From positions 116,630,043-116,694,042 of the forward strand of contig CM043960.1 of the NCBI GenBank assembly GCA_014529385.2: a DNA stretch of 64,000 bases, read 5' to 3'. Shown here one piece after another: positions 33,411 through 44,329 of the stretch (positions within the stretch are counted from its first letter, which is position 1; every line of letters starts with the position of its first letter). A program made the translations under genes and the position numbers. The notes beneath the pieces were generated by a model. It searched no databases. It was not told the origin of the DNA and saw nothing but the letters and a program-made list of their open reading frames with translations. The DNA comes from Adiantum capillus-veneris (Eukaryota; Streptophyta; Polypodiopsida; Polypodiales; Pteridaceae).

Positions 33411-33428
33411 TCCCCGACAACGGCGCCA
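33411..33428 (-). promoter_or_regulatory. Primer-binding site, Asp-tRNA type (Gyp-A)
   Basis: On the minus strand TGGCGCCGTTGTCGGGGA follows the LTR end (CCCTAAAACA) after one base. It is complementary to the 3' end of plant tRNA-Asp with a single mismatch, the primer typical of Athila and TAT gypsy elements. This fixes the orientation and 5' end of Gyp-A. Confidence 0.9.
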
Positions 33429-33429
33429 A

Positions 33430-33917
33430 TGTTTTAGGGCATAACTACTCCCCTGTTCATGCTCACAAGCACAACACAGACAACATACTTATCATCCGAT
33501 GACACGACTAACCCGTAGGTGCATGTAGGCAATCTCGTTAGCTTGTCAGGCTGAGACCAATCTACACATACGCACTTTCATGATGCATCAATCACTAACC
33601 CTGGTGGAATGCAACCCACTCTATCCCTAAACTCTCACAACACCGTTTACACTTCCAATGAACTCAGAATCACATCAAACTTACTAGGCACCATCCTCTC
33701 CATAGGATATACTTACCTATAAGTCTAATCTCACCAGATTTGAACCCGAGTTATCTCCATTACAGTCACGATAGACTCACAGGTCATAATCCAAAAGTGG
33801 GGGAAACCTAAGTCTATGAATATCTATGTGTAGCTAATCTCTTTCTCTTTCCATAGAGCACTTGATTGTTGAAAACAGACACTGTTTGTGTTACTTACAA
33901 GCAAAACAAGCAAAACA
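33430..33917 (-). repeat. Gyp-A 5' LTR
   Basis: Read on the minus strand this starts TGTTTTGCTTG and ends CCCTAAAACA. It shares sequence with 54074-54309 and 58099-58577. The LTR side away from the element runs straight into Copia-C copy c, so the original flank is gone. It contains a half-palindrome, CACGATAGACT, near 33766. Confidence 0.85.
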
Positions 33918-34880
33918 ACTATAGTCAGAGCTAAATACGGTTAGGAGGAACAACCTCTCCATCAATGATTATGCTTTGAAGATCAAGAGTATCATTGAGG
34001 CTCTTGGATCTATTAAAGTCTCAGTGGAAGACGATGACATTGTCCGTGCATGCTTGGATGGTTTAGGAGATGAGTATGTACATATTACGTCTTCCATGAA
34101 TACAAGAGACGACATCCCCGTGTTCCAAGATTTGATTTGTATGCTTATTCTTGAGGAGAAGAACCTTGGTCTTGACATATCTACTTCTCGTGGCAGAAAT
34201 AGGTCTGAATAGGCCTTCTATTCTAACTCCAACAGAGGTAGAGGTAGAGGTCGTGGTCGAGGCCCAAGAGGTTGTAGGGGCCAATTTCTAGAAGGTCAAT
34301 CAAATCAAAACAATATAGGTGGCAGGGGAAACCAGTCTCAAGGCAGGGGGAGTCAAAGAGGTCGTGGTGCAGGATCAAGCAGGTAGCAACATACTCCAGA
34401 TAGCAGAGAATGTTGGACTTGTGGTGAAAGAGGTCACATGTCACGTGACTGTCCAAATGGAAAAGCAAGTGGAAAGAGAGAACAGGGCAACTATGCATCT
34501 ACTAGCAGAGATGCAGATGACAGCAAAAACGAGCGCATGTTTGTTATGCAGCATGTAATGAATACAATGACTGCAGAGAATTCCACCCAAGATGATGTTT
34601 GGTTTGTGGATTCAGGTGCCTCTAATCACATGACGTCTCGTGGAGAGTGGTTTAGAGATATGCGCAAACCAGATGTGTCAGGCTATGTGCAGAGAGGAGA
34701 TGACACAACTCACCCCATTGCTCATGTAGGGGACATACCTCTAAATACGAAGAGTGGGAAATCAAAGTACTTAGCAGATGTACTTCATGTCCCAAACATT
34801 ACAAAGAATCTTGTTTCTGTTGGACAAATGGTTGAGTAGGGTTTGCAGGTTCGCTTCAATCCAAATGGCTGTTATGTAGA
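33918..34880 (+). pseudogene. Copia-C copy c: Gag (C-terminal) and protease start
   Basis: The copia sequence begins abruptly in mid-Gag next to the Gyp-A LTR. The order is the Gag C-terminus, Gly/Arg-rich region, zinc knuckle (about 34413-34451), then DSGASNHMT protease (about 34606-34632). Stops at 34210, 34384 and 34837 are CAG in copy a. This copy goes on past the point where copy a ends, so it supplies the rest of the element. Confidence 0.85.
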
Positions 34881-36390
34881 AGATTTCCAGAATGGCTGTA
34901 AGCTGATCACAGAGGGCAAATGTGTGGACAGAATGTTTACGCTTAATGTAGACATGCCTGGTATAAAAGTTGCATTATTTGCACAGGGCACAGGTGTTGT
35001 GGCTGATGTTGACATTTGGCACAAACACATTGGCCATGTCAATGAGTAGAGATTGCGTAGCATGCAACCAAAATAGGTTGTAAAAGGTTTGCCCAAATTC
35101 AAGGTGGATGGTATGCATAAAGTGTGTGCAGCATGCCAGTTTGGAAAATAGTCAAAGGGCTCATTTCCACATGAGTGCAATGTATGTAAAAAGCCACTTG
35201 AGGTGGTGCACACAGATGTTTGGGGTCCAACCGATACTGCAAGTATACATGGTTGTAGGTATTATGTCTCTTTCATTGATGAACATACAAGGAAAGTACT
35301 GGTCTACTTGATGCGTAACAAAAGTGAAGTCTTTGGTTACTTTCAGGACTTCAAAGTCATGATTGAGAAGGAGACAGATATGCAAATCAAGACATTGAGG
35401 TCAGATGGAGGGGGAGAGTACTTCTCCAAAGATTTTTCAGATTTTCTACGAATGCATGGTATACGCAGGCAGTTTACATGCAGATATACTCCACAGCAGA
35501 ATGGAGTCGCAGAAAGGAAAAACAGGCACATTGTAGAGGTTGCACGTGCATTGATGAATGAGAAGAACATGCCTCATCATTTCTGGGCTGAAGCTGTAAA
35601 TACAGCTGTGTACATTATGAACAGGACACCTACAGCTGCGGTGCATGATGTAACGCCTGAGGAAAAGTTTACAGGTACAAAGCCTGATTTGTCACACTTG
35701 AAAGTGTTTGGCTGCATAGCTTACGTGCATGTACCAGATGAGTTGCATAGGAAATTGGATCCTAAAGCAGAGAAATGTATTCTTGTGGGATATTCCCTTG
35801 AACAAAAGGGGTACAGGTGCTACAATCCTACTACACGAGAATTACGAGTGAGCAGAGATGTAGTCTTTGATGAGATGAGTAGCTGGTACAGTAATGCACA
35901 TGGCACTATTGGGATGATGTAAAAGATGATGTGGTTGTACAAAATGTGAGGCCACAGTCACAGGTTTTGAGTGGACCACAAGAGTCGTCTTCTCGTGGCT
36001 CTGTTGAGAAGCCATGGAATGGTAGACTACGTACGCAGGTTACTCCACCAGCAGGTACAGGGAATGTATCACGAAAAGGGAAGGAAAAGGTTGATGAACC
36101 TCCCTTTATGGCTGATGTATCATCAGGGTTTTCACATGTAGACATGGATTCAGATGGTTCTGAACAAGGTCTTGATGAGGAATTTGGAATTCCGGCTGTC
36201 AGGACACCTGGTGTAAGGAAAGTACAAGAAGATGCTAGAGGGCAAAGGAGTGACCTAGGACCGCGCAGATCTAACAGAGTCAGAAATCCACTTCAAAAAC
36301 TGACTTATGATGGGTATCTAGCGCATCACCAAGCCTCCATGGCTAAGGTGATACAGGATGTGGTGCCCACATGTTTTGAGGATGCAGTTG
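34881..36390 (+). pseudogene. Copia-C copy c: protease linker and integrase
   Basis: The GAG-pre-integrase region is followed by an rve-type integrase. The DDE residues are visible at HTDVWGP (first Asp, about 35208), LRSDGGGEY (second Asp) and NGVAERKNRHIVE (Glu). The conserved TPEEKFTGTKPDLSHLKVFG segment and VGYSLEQKGYRCYNP follow. Stops at 35046, 35076 and 35148 again replace CAG. The open part is 35203-35922; a frame change then leads to 35931-36398. Integrase would insert the cDNA into the nuclear genome and so cause the 5-bp target duplication. Confidence 0.85.
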
Positions 36391-37640
36391 GACTGTGAGA
36401 GCTGTCATAGCAGTGGCTGCATCTAGAGGATGGATTATGCATCAAATGGATGTAAAGAATGCCTTCTTGAATGGTGAGTTGCAAGAGGAAGTGTATATGG
36501 ATCAGCCACCTGGTTATGTCGATCCAGGTTACCCAGATTATGTATGCAGACTTCTCAAAGCTTTGTATGGTTTGAAGCAGGGCTCTAGAGCATGGTATGA
36601 CAGGATTGCCAAGTATCTTGTCAGTATTGGGTTTAGGAGAGCTCATGGTGATCATTCACTCTATGTACGTGAGAGTGATGTGGGGATTGTGGTCATTACC
36701 ATATATATAGATGACCTTATTATTGTGGGTGACAATGCTATGGAGATTGACCATGTGAAGGGTCTTCTCAAACAGGAGTTTGAAATGAAAGATTTGGGCG
36801 AGTTGTGCTACTTTCTTGGCATTGAGGTGATCAGGACTCCAGAGGGTGTATGGCTGTCATAGAGACAGTATGCTTTGGACATGTTGTCAAAGTATGGTAT
36901 GGCTGATTGTAAGCCAATTTCTATTCCCTTGGATGTGAATGCAAAGCTGAGTGCAGAGAAGGGTGACGTTGTTGAGGATGTCAAGATGTACAGGAAGATT
37001 GTGGGTAGTCTAATCTACTTGAATATCACGAGGCCAGACTTGAGCTACACAGTAGGCTTGGAGAGTCATTTCATGAAGCTTCCGAGGAATCCACATTTGG
37101 ATGGAGTACAACGCACACTTCGGTATGTGCAAGGGACTCTTGACTACGCATTGTTCTATGCAGCAGATGTGCCATTAGCATTGTATGGGTATACAGATGC
37201 AGATTGGGCAGGTAGCATTGTTGATAGGAGATCTACGAGTGGATTCATGTTCTCTTTTGGGAGTGCTACTGTTACTTGTAGCAGCAAAAAGGATCCTACG
37301 GTTGCTTTATCAAGCACAGAGGCCGAGTATAGAGGTGCAGCAGTTGCAACGTGCGAGGTAGCTTGGCTACGCACATTACTTGAGAACTTGGGAGTGCAGG
37401 TGGACTAGCAGATTGTCATCCATTGTGACAGCCTCAGCAACATGCAGTTGGCTATGGAACCCAGTGTTCCATGCCAGGACCAATCACATAGAGGTCCATT
37501 ACCACTACGTTCGAGAGCAAGTGTTGGCGGGCGACATCGACTTGGTCTACGGCAGCACAGAGGAGAAGATAGCGGATATCTTTACCAAGGCCCTCGAAGC
37601 TGAGAAGCTTCGACGTTTTTGGACTATGCTTGGACTCTAA
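36391..37640 (+). pseudogene. Copia-C copy c: RT (N-terminal deletion) and RNase H
   Basis: RT begins in its middle (AVIAVAASRGWIMHQMDVKN, AFLNGELQEEVYM) because the preceding fingers segment of about 80 residues is missing at about 36391. The catalytic region YIDDLIIVG is present at about 36706, followed by KDLGELCYFLGIEV. RNase H follows with YGYTDADWAGS, SSTEAEYRGA and HIEVHYHYVREQV. Stops at 36860 and 37407 sit where CAG is expected. The frame ends at 37638 close to the polypurine tract. Confidence 0.88.
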
Positions 37641-37652
37641 GACATGCAGAGC

Positions 37653-37663
37653 TCGAGGGGGAG
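37653..37663 (+). promoter_or_regulatory. Polypurine tract of Copia-C copy c
   Basis: TCGAGGGGGAG lies directly before the 3' LTR. It would prime plus-strand DNA synthesis. Confidence 0.85.
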
Positions 37664-37984
37664 TGTTGAGATGTCGAGCTCTACATCTTGAGCTAGCATC
37701 CACTACGGGTCTTGGCCACTTACGGCATTTACTCACTGGCGCGTTAGGTGACCGACACGAAGGATCTCTGCCAGTGATTCTACAGCTGGACTACACTTAT
37801 AGTGCCAGCCTAGTATGCTTCTAGCGAGTTCACACTTAGTGACCACATGTACATATGTGCTACTTTTCAGTTTTAGAACTTAGTCATTTTGTACTCTCTT
37901 TCCCGTGAGTAGAAGAAGAAGCTTTCCATCTCTATGTGCTTTGTGCTTGTCTTGTGTAGCTCTCTTGCATCCTCTTTCTTTACA
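37664..37984 (+). repeat. Copia-C copy c, 3' LTR
   Basis: This 321-bp LTR starts TGTTGAGATGTCGAGC and ends TTCTTTACA. It is followed by ATTGT, the same five bases that precede the LTR at 13668. Confidence 0.9.
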
Positions 37985-37989
37985 ATTGT

Positions 37990-38699
37990 GTGAGTGTGTG
38001 TGTTAATGCCTTGCCAAAATCAGCCTTGTCTCTCTCTTGGTCGACCCCTCTTGCATTTTAGTCATGCTGGCACCCCATTGGCTCATGCCAGGCTTAGCCA
38101 ATAAGAATTTAGAAGCATAATGGCTAGCCTTCTGACATGTGTCCCCTTTTCCCTCTTCATGAGATATTTAGGTAATTAAATAAATCAGTTAATCTCTCAT
38201 TGGACCCCTTAGTCTTCTGGCCAATAGGAATCAGGCAAGTCATTGGGCTGCTGAATGGTCATTAGACCCCTTGGAAGACTGTCGAATAGTCTTCTAGAGA
38301 GGTTAATTTCTATTGAATATTTTATCAAGTGTTTTTTAATGAATTAAACTAAAAGTACTCTAGCCTAATTCACATTGGTCCACCTCTATGGCCATCCAAT
38401 AGGATTTGAATACATCTTGGGGGCAACTGGGCTAGGGAGCTGACATGTGTGCACTATGCCCTTTCTGTAAAGGGAGCCTTTAGTGTGTGTGAGTGTTATC
38501 TCACCTCTTCTCTCTCTTCCCATACCTTTAGGGATCGCCCCCTCCCAGCTAGGGATTTGCAAAGACTTTTTGGTCTTCCAAAGGCATCCAATTTCCCTAA
38601 GGTTTGACCATTGGACTTTTCATTGAATTTTGGAACCTTAGCATTTTGGAAGTCTTAATGGGCTGAATCTTAGGGTCTTTGAAGCCCATTGATGCACAT
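37990..38699. other. Gene-free stretch
   Basis: This is AT-rich, intergenic-looking sequence with several phrases of the form CATTGGACCCCTT and CCAATAGGAATT. No gene, LTR end or tract was recognised. Confidence 0.5.
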
Positions 38700-38882
38700 T
38701 ACTCTTTTGTAGATGGACCCCCCTTTTGGATCCCTATTCTCCCTCCTTCGAATCCCTATTGCGGCCGGTCTTCCAGCTTAACCAATATTCTAGCTTTTTC
38801 TCCCCTGGTACTTCCCCATATTAAATGATCAGTTTAACATGAGAAAATCATTTAGGAGAATTATATATTAGTTATGATGACA
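38700..38882 (-). repeat. Gyp-Chr 3' LTR fragment
   Basis: Read on the minus strand from 38882: TGTCATCATAACTAATATA, then AAATGATTTTCTCATGTTAA. It lies downstream of the chromodomain of Gyp-Chr in the expected orientation, preceded by a purine-rich AAGAGAGAG. It is related to 10370-10596 and 41362-41668. Confidence 0.6.
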
Positions 38883-39239
38883 TTAACTCTCTCTTGAAAT
38901 CATAGTCGTCCTCGACTATGGGGTAGAGAAGATAAAGTGTATTCATTAGTCCTTTTTCTAGCGGGTAGAGGATCCCTATCTTACCCTATGACATCGTTCC
39001 AGAATGGATGAGTAATCCACTTGGCGCTTGAGAGCCTGCCGCAAGCATGTTTGTGCATTAGTCCTATCAATCTTCCATAGTAGGGTGACAAGCTCTACTT
39101 AGTGTTTGGAAGACGTCGTCTCCGCAAACTTGATTCTAAGCATGCATACTACTTAAAATTTTTACACAATAAAGAAAAAGAGTCTTATAAGACAAAAAGA
39201 ACTTTGTTCATTTTAAACATTTGCTTACTCTAGGGAAGT

Positions 39240-39660
39240 ATTGTAAGCATTGAGAAAGTTTAGGTTATCCTTTAATTGTATGCCTTGCATCCATCTAGCA
39301 TCTTCGAAGGGATAGCTCTTAAACTTAATAAGATACCATCAGATAATCTTACCACCTTGAAATACCTTGTCTTCATGTCGGAGAATGGACTTGGGCTGCA
39401 TCACCTCTTTTGGTCCTCGATCTCCGATGGGTCTTCAGTAGTTGGTTCTTGAGGTGGCTCTCCTTTGTAAGGCTTTAGTAGGCTCACATGGAAAGCATTG
39501 TGTATGAGCCAATGACTGGGCAACTTGAGTCGATAGGCCATTTCATTGATTGGTCTAAGAATATGGAAGGGACCATAGTACCTTTTTGCTAACTTAGCAT
39601 AGTACTTTTAGTGTCCTGTAGGATTCTTGACCGCCATGTACCTTAATCGAGCCTTGGGAA
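39240..39660 (-). pseudogene. Gyp-Chr: integrase C-terminus and chromodomain
   Basis: The minus strand reads [20 protein letters not shown], then [20 protein letters not shown], the classic C-terminal end of chromovirus integrase. After a frame change it reads ILRHEDKVFQGGKII, a stop, then WYLIKFKSYPFEDARWM, a chromodomain. Chromodomains direct insertion to marked chromatin. The stop (TGA) sits at an expected Arg codon. It directly abuts RT at about 39664 because RT palm, RNase H and the integrase core are deleted. Confidence 0.75.
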
Positions 39661-39663
39661 ATT

Positions 39664-41368
39664 TAAGCAATCCACAATCGGTCCTGTACCTACATTTCTA
39701 ATTGTCACCTTGTTCACTGGTTGCATATCTTGGATGAACAATATAGCACCATTCTTCTTCAAAACTGTGAACCACCTGTTTGAGTATGGAGCATAAGAAG
39801 GCTCCAAAATCCCCCTTTTGATCCTTTCATTCAATAGCTCTACTAACTTGGACACATGAGCCTTTGGAACCGAATAGGCTGCAGATTCCAAGGCACATGA
39901 GGCATTGTAAAAATTACCATATGAGCTATAATAGAAGGATTAACACCTTCTATCTCATGTGGCTCAAATGCAAAAGCCTCACCATGCTTTGAATACATTT
40001 CTTTAAAGCACTTTGTCTCCTCCTGTGTTAGAAACTCCTCACAATCAATCTGCAACTCTTGAAAGACTCCCTTATGAAGGTGTGACCAATCATTTTAGGA
40101 TTCCTAAAACTTGGTTTTGCAAAGAAGCATGATCAGTCTTTTCCCTGTTGTTGGCTGGTAAGGGTGAAGCTACTGGTTTCACCTTCTTTGCTACACTCTT
40201 GTATTTAATTTCAACATGGACTTCTAGGCCAGCTGTTTGCTTAAAACATTGGTTTTATTTAAAGGCTTCTATGACTTGATAAATTTCCATGGAACATACT
40301 TCCACAGCTTCATTTTCAAGATGAAAACTAGACTCCATTATAGCATCAAGCTCACCCATAGTATCTAACAAAGAAACTTGCTCACACAAGCCCAAAACAT
40401 TTTAAGTTGACTCTAGCAACCCACTCTCTTTCATGCCTATTTGTACTATATGTACATATTGCCTCTCACATATCTTAAAATCTTCAATTTTTGTAAAACA
40501 TATTGATCCATTACTTGTTACCAAGGAGACCGTCGAGAAAGTTTCACTTATTTTTGGATTAGGCGGCGAGACCCTTTTTTCCGCTTTACAATGGTACTTG
40601 ACCAAAACCCATCATCTCCCTATGGTCATGAATCTCTTTGTGACCTTTGGTAGAGGATGATCTCTAAGGTTGTCATACAATTTCTTTCATGGTTTACACA
40701 AACTATGAGAAACTGAAAAACACGTTTACCCTCTTTGCCTTAAATCGTGGCATAAGCTGAACCATCATCCATTACCTTTGTTTCCATTCGAACTCCCACA
40801 ATTTAGGGTTGTCCATGGATAAGATGATATGAAGATGTGTCCTGTATAAAGAATTTCTGCTCAACCTTTGCATCACCTATTGTCACCTTTACACTTGGAC
40901 ATGTTGCATACAATTCACCTGATGAATTGTTTGCCACTCTGACCATCCAACCATGTTCTGTGTCCATTGGACATTTTCATTTTTTGTAAAGACTTTTTGA
41001 CATCATATTTATTTCAGAACCATGGTCAATTAAGACAACAAATGATTCTTCAAGATCACCTACCTTGATCAATGTCTTTGTAGTAGCCTGTGCCCAATGG
41101 CTTTTCTAGAATAGTGGCTCTTAGGAATACTTTGAGATTCTTCTATATCATCAGCAAATCTCACTTGCCTTACATTCCAAGAAGACTGGTAGCATCCCAC
41201 CATAGCTCCATGACCTTCTTTAGCATGCACATGTACTCCTTGTGTCTTCACCATATCGTCTTCAGCTTGTAGGCAAATAGGATCTCCAAGTGTTTGCTTC
41301 TTTCTCTTGATAATGCCGATAATTTCTTCATGGAATTCATGCTTGGCTATGCCAAGCACCTCTATCAT
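39664..41368 (-). pseudogene. Gyp-Chr: protease and N-terminal RT
   Basis: This is a decayed gypsy pol fragment. The protease region (41070-40700) has many stops but retains words such as LIDHGSEINMM-like and LSMDNPKL-like patterns. The lead-in to RT (40055-39843) includes FKEMYSKHGEAFAFEPHEIE. RT fingers follow (KLVELLNERIKRGILEPSYA, IQDMQPVNKVTIRNVGTGP). RT breaks off at the deletion junction near 39664. No gag is recognisable. The protease part is inferred from position and weak motifs. Confidence 0.6.
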
Positions 41369-41668
41369 AAAATATAATATCTAACTTTATCAAATGATTT
41401 TCTCATATTAAACTGATCATTTAATATGGGAAGATAACAGGGGAACAAGAGTTAGCATATAGATATGTGCTTCTAGACCTATCTCAACAGGGGACCAAAA
41501 GGAGGAATGGTTGCATCTCAATAGGGGTCCAAAAGGAGACGGTCTACCAAAGAGCAATGTGCATTAAGTGCTTCTAGATTTACCTCAGCAAGGGACCAAG
41601 AGGAGAGATGGTTACATCTCAATAGGGATCCATAAGGAGGTAGTATATCAAAGAGCAACGTGCATCTA
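41362..41668 (+). repeat. Gyp-Chr-family LTR, inverted, with internal duplication
   Basis: The plus-strand sequence is homologous to the LTRs at 38882 and 10596 read on the minus strand, so it flanks Gyp-Chr in inverted orientation. It contains a 101-bp tandem duplication (41467-41567 and 41568-41668) starting GTGCTTCTAGA. Confidence 0.6.
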
Positions 41669-41933
41669 ATAAAGCTAAAAAGGGTTAGCTTCATTAAAGA
41701 CCTCCAAAAGCACTGGCAGTTGGCACTGATATATAGTGGGCAAGACCACCAACCAACATTCACTGTTGAAAATCTTTGTGAACATGCGAGCGATACATTA
41801 TCTCGCTTTTATTTTTGCAAAACCAAGATGATCATCTTTGGGAGAAGGCCTTTCAAGTATCTTTTCTCCAAGAGCCACATTGGCCTCATTGTGATGGTGG
41901 TTTACAAGTCCCATAGATCTTACACTTCATTCC

Positions 41934-42387
41934 CATTAGGTGAAATTTGGACTCACAAAGGGGCCTTTTAAGGAGTTTGACTTACCTCTCTCTCTACCAA
42001 AACGGGCGCATGGATAAATTTATGCAAACAAACTCCAAAGTTGACGGAGGTTTGATAGTTATAATGTCCTCTTCAAGCTCTATCTACTGATATATAGCAC
42101 GGCATGAGATTCTTCATATTTTAGAAGATTCTTTTTTTGATTCACTTAGATTTTGACAGAGTTCTCACATCCTAGGTGAATAAAAAAAAGAATCTTCTAA
42201 AATATGAGGAATCTTATTGCGTGCTATATATCAGTAGATAAAGCTTGAAGAGGAAAATCTAACTGTCAAACCTCCGCCAACTTTGGAGTTTGTTTGCAAA
42301 AAATTATCCATGCACCCATTTTGGTAGAGAGAGGTAAAGTCAAACTCCTTAAAGGGCCCCTTAGTGAGTCCAAATTTCACCTAATGT
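41934..42387. mobile_element. Foldback element, arms of about 200 bp
   Basis: The left arm starts CATTAGGTGAAATTTGGACT at 41934 and the right arm ends with its complement at 42387. The arms are about 200 bp each with only scattered mismatches, around a spacer of about 45 bp near 42130-42180. There is no coding capacity. It would form a long hairpin when transcribed. No target duplication is obvious, so the mobile class (foldback MITE) is an inference from shape. Confidence 0.75.
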
Positions 42388-42431
42388 TTGTATCTAAGCT
42401 TAGATGATGAGTGCAAGGTACGTGCTATGAT

Positions 42432-42729
42432 GGTCCTTAAAGACATCTTGGCTAACTCTAATTTCCTTGGCAATTTAGCATGTGTGAAGGCCGTCATCAA
42501 GGGCACATTTCTCTTTCTAATAGCATGTAGTGAAGGGATTTCTAGTTAACCTGCAACAAATGTCAAATCAGGGTCTCATTGGTCCTTAAAGACATCTTGG
42601 CTAACTCTAGTTTCCCTAGAAATTTAGCATGTGTGAAGGCCATCATCAAGGGCACTACTCTCTTTCTAGTAGTATGTAGTGAAGGGCCTGTTGATTACCC
42701 TGCAACAAATATCAAATCAAGGCCTTATT
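42432..42729 (+). repeat. 149-bp tandem duplication with coding look
   Basis: The units 42432-42580 and 42581-42729 both begin GGTCCTTAAAGACATCTTGG. The second lies in an open frame (42579-42791), and both translate to the same theme (LKDILANSxFxxNLACVKAxI, then KGTxLFLxxCSEG). The source gene is not recognised. Confidence 0.7.
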
Positions 42730-42959
42730 GTTCTTTTGAGGATGTTTGTTTTGCATATGTCCTTCTTGATGGCACTGTTTGGGAATTATGAGCACCTTTG
42801 GTATGTTACTCCCATACTATGACATAGTTGCTCTCTCCTTTTGGATAGTGATGCAAGGGTACTATTTTGGGGAGGATACTCTTAGACTAGCAGAGTTATT
42901 AGGTTAATGAAAATTGGAGGAGGAAAAAGGTACACAGGTGAATGGTAGTGCCATCTAGG

Positions 42960-43260
42960 TGTCCCTGGACCATGATGAAAAACGGCCCTGAATGCCAGAG
43001 TCGCAGGAAACCCTCTCTGCACTCCTACATGCGGTCGGATCTACCTTGTAGTCTCTCGAGCCCCTAAGAGTGTGAATCAGCTCCAACCAAAAAATCCCAA
43101 ACAGTCTCTGCCCGGTTGACATGATGAGCCTTGAAGATACAAAAGCAGCACGCCTGCCAAATGAGCCAGAGTGTCAGGCCGCAGATGAGCTCCAAACACA
43201 CCTCTCTCTTAGTGCACCACTCCTAAGGGTAAGCTCTGCGGCTAGCTGGAGTGTAGGTCG
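42960..43260 (-). pseudogene. Possible LINE 3' fragment
   Basis: One minus-strand frame reads LICGLTLWLIWQACCFCIF followed by AETVWDFL, which resembles the segment after RT in plant L1 elements. The match is short and the frame is not long, so this is tentative. Confidence 0.3.
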
Positions 43261-43418
43261 TCCCCCCTGGATCACTATCATCCCTCTAGTGTAAGCCAAC
43301 TCAATCTGGAGTGCAGGGCCCGTGAGTGTGAGCCAAGCTGCAACACCCCAAGTCTACTGCCAGGTTGTGGAGAGAGTTGGTAGCCGAAGATCCTGAAGCC
43401 AAACCTAATGTGCCATAA

Positions 43419-43441
43419 AAGGGGGGGGGGGGGGGGGGGGG
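43419..43441. repeat. Poly-G tract
   Basis: This is a run of about 23 G. Open frames through it (poly-Gly or poly-Pro) are artefacts. Confidence 0.9.
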
Positions 43442-44103
43442 GACCTGGGCAACGTGTAGGTAGCCAGGGTGTGCAGCAAGAGGCAGGAGGGGGAGGAGTG
43501 AGCGATGGCACGGGGGGATGCAAGTGCGTGCACAGGGAGGAAGCGCGAGTAGCAGCGAGCTTTACTATTGGTGTAATTCATTTCAAAATTGCCAAGGTTT
43601 TTTTTATAGTCTTTGCCTAATACGGTAGTGGCAATTTCAAAATTGAGCATTTCAAGGTTATGCATAGTCATGTGTCTTACTTGCTTTTTTATTTTTGTTT
43701 TGCAAAACTCACAAAAGTGAATGGTATAGTATTAAAAATAACCAAAAACTTTACAAGACCTACCCTGCTCCCACAAGCCAAGTCAGGGCATGTGTCTTAC
43801 TTATTTTTGTCAGGTGCATCGTATTTTGCCACTTTCATCAATGACTTCTTGAAAAATTAGGGTATATTCTCTTAAGAAAAATTAGGGTATATTCTCTTAA
43901 GAAAAAAGAGTGACGTCCTTAAGAAAAAAAAAATCTCTAGTGGAGTATGACCAAAAGTTAAATGCTTGCACAATGACAATGAGCAAGCATGCGTCAATAT
44001 TTTCGTCCTGAAGAAACTTCCCACAACATATTGATGCCGGTGAATAATGTCACTATTGTCCTCGAATAAAGGCAAATCTAGCAAATGGTAGCATTGGGCG
44101 CCG

Positions 44104-44130
44104 ACGGGGGGGGGGGGGGGGGGGGGGGGG

Positions 44131-44176
<46 letters not shown>
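44104..44176. repeat. Poly-G tract followed by (GA)n
   Basis: About 29 G bases run directly into about 21 GA units. Both strands are low complexity. Confidence 0.9.
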
Positions 44177-44178
<2 letters not shown>

Positions 44179-44329
44179 TTTTAGTTGTTAGCCAAGAAAG
44201 GCCTTAGTGTTCTATTTCTTATTTGATACAAGTATTTAATGTGTTTTGTTTTGCAAAACTCACAATTGTGAGTGGATAGTATTAAGAACATCAGAATATA
44301 CACCAATCCTCGAGCTTAGATTGAGCCTT

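Larger units (their letters stand above)
13668..37984. mobile_element. 24.3-kb nested retrotransposon cluster bounded by Copia-C LTRs
   Basis: The outermost LTRs, 13668-13988 and 37664-37984, are both 321 bp, in direct orientation and about 96 percent identical by eye. The 5 bp outside each are identical: ATTGT at 13663-13667 and 37985-37989. This is what one original copia insertion would leave. Between them lie a 5' Copia-C half (13668-15543), truncated Gyp-T (15544-20.2 kb), Gyp-A (22.9-33.9 kb) containing an inverted Copia-C copy, and a Copia-C 3' half (33918-37984). About 960 bp of Copia-C gag-PR is present in both direct halves, so simple nesting is not enough. Recombination between copies or a duplication must also have happened. 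Confidence 0.7.

Noticed and set aside
33411-33428. tRNA-Asp-like sequence considered as a tRNA gene
   Set aside because: Only the 3' 18 bases match and they adjoin an LTR end, so this is a primer-binding site.
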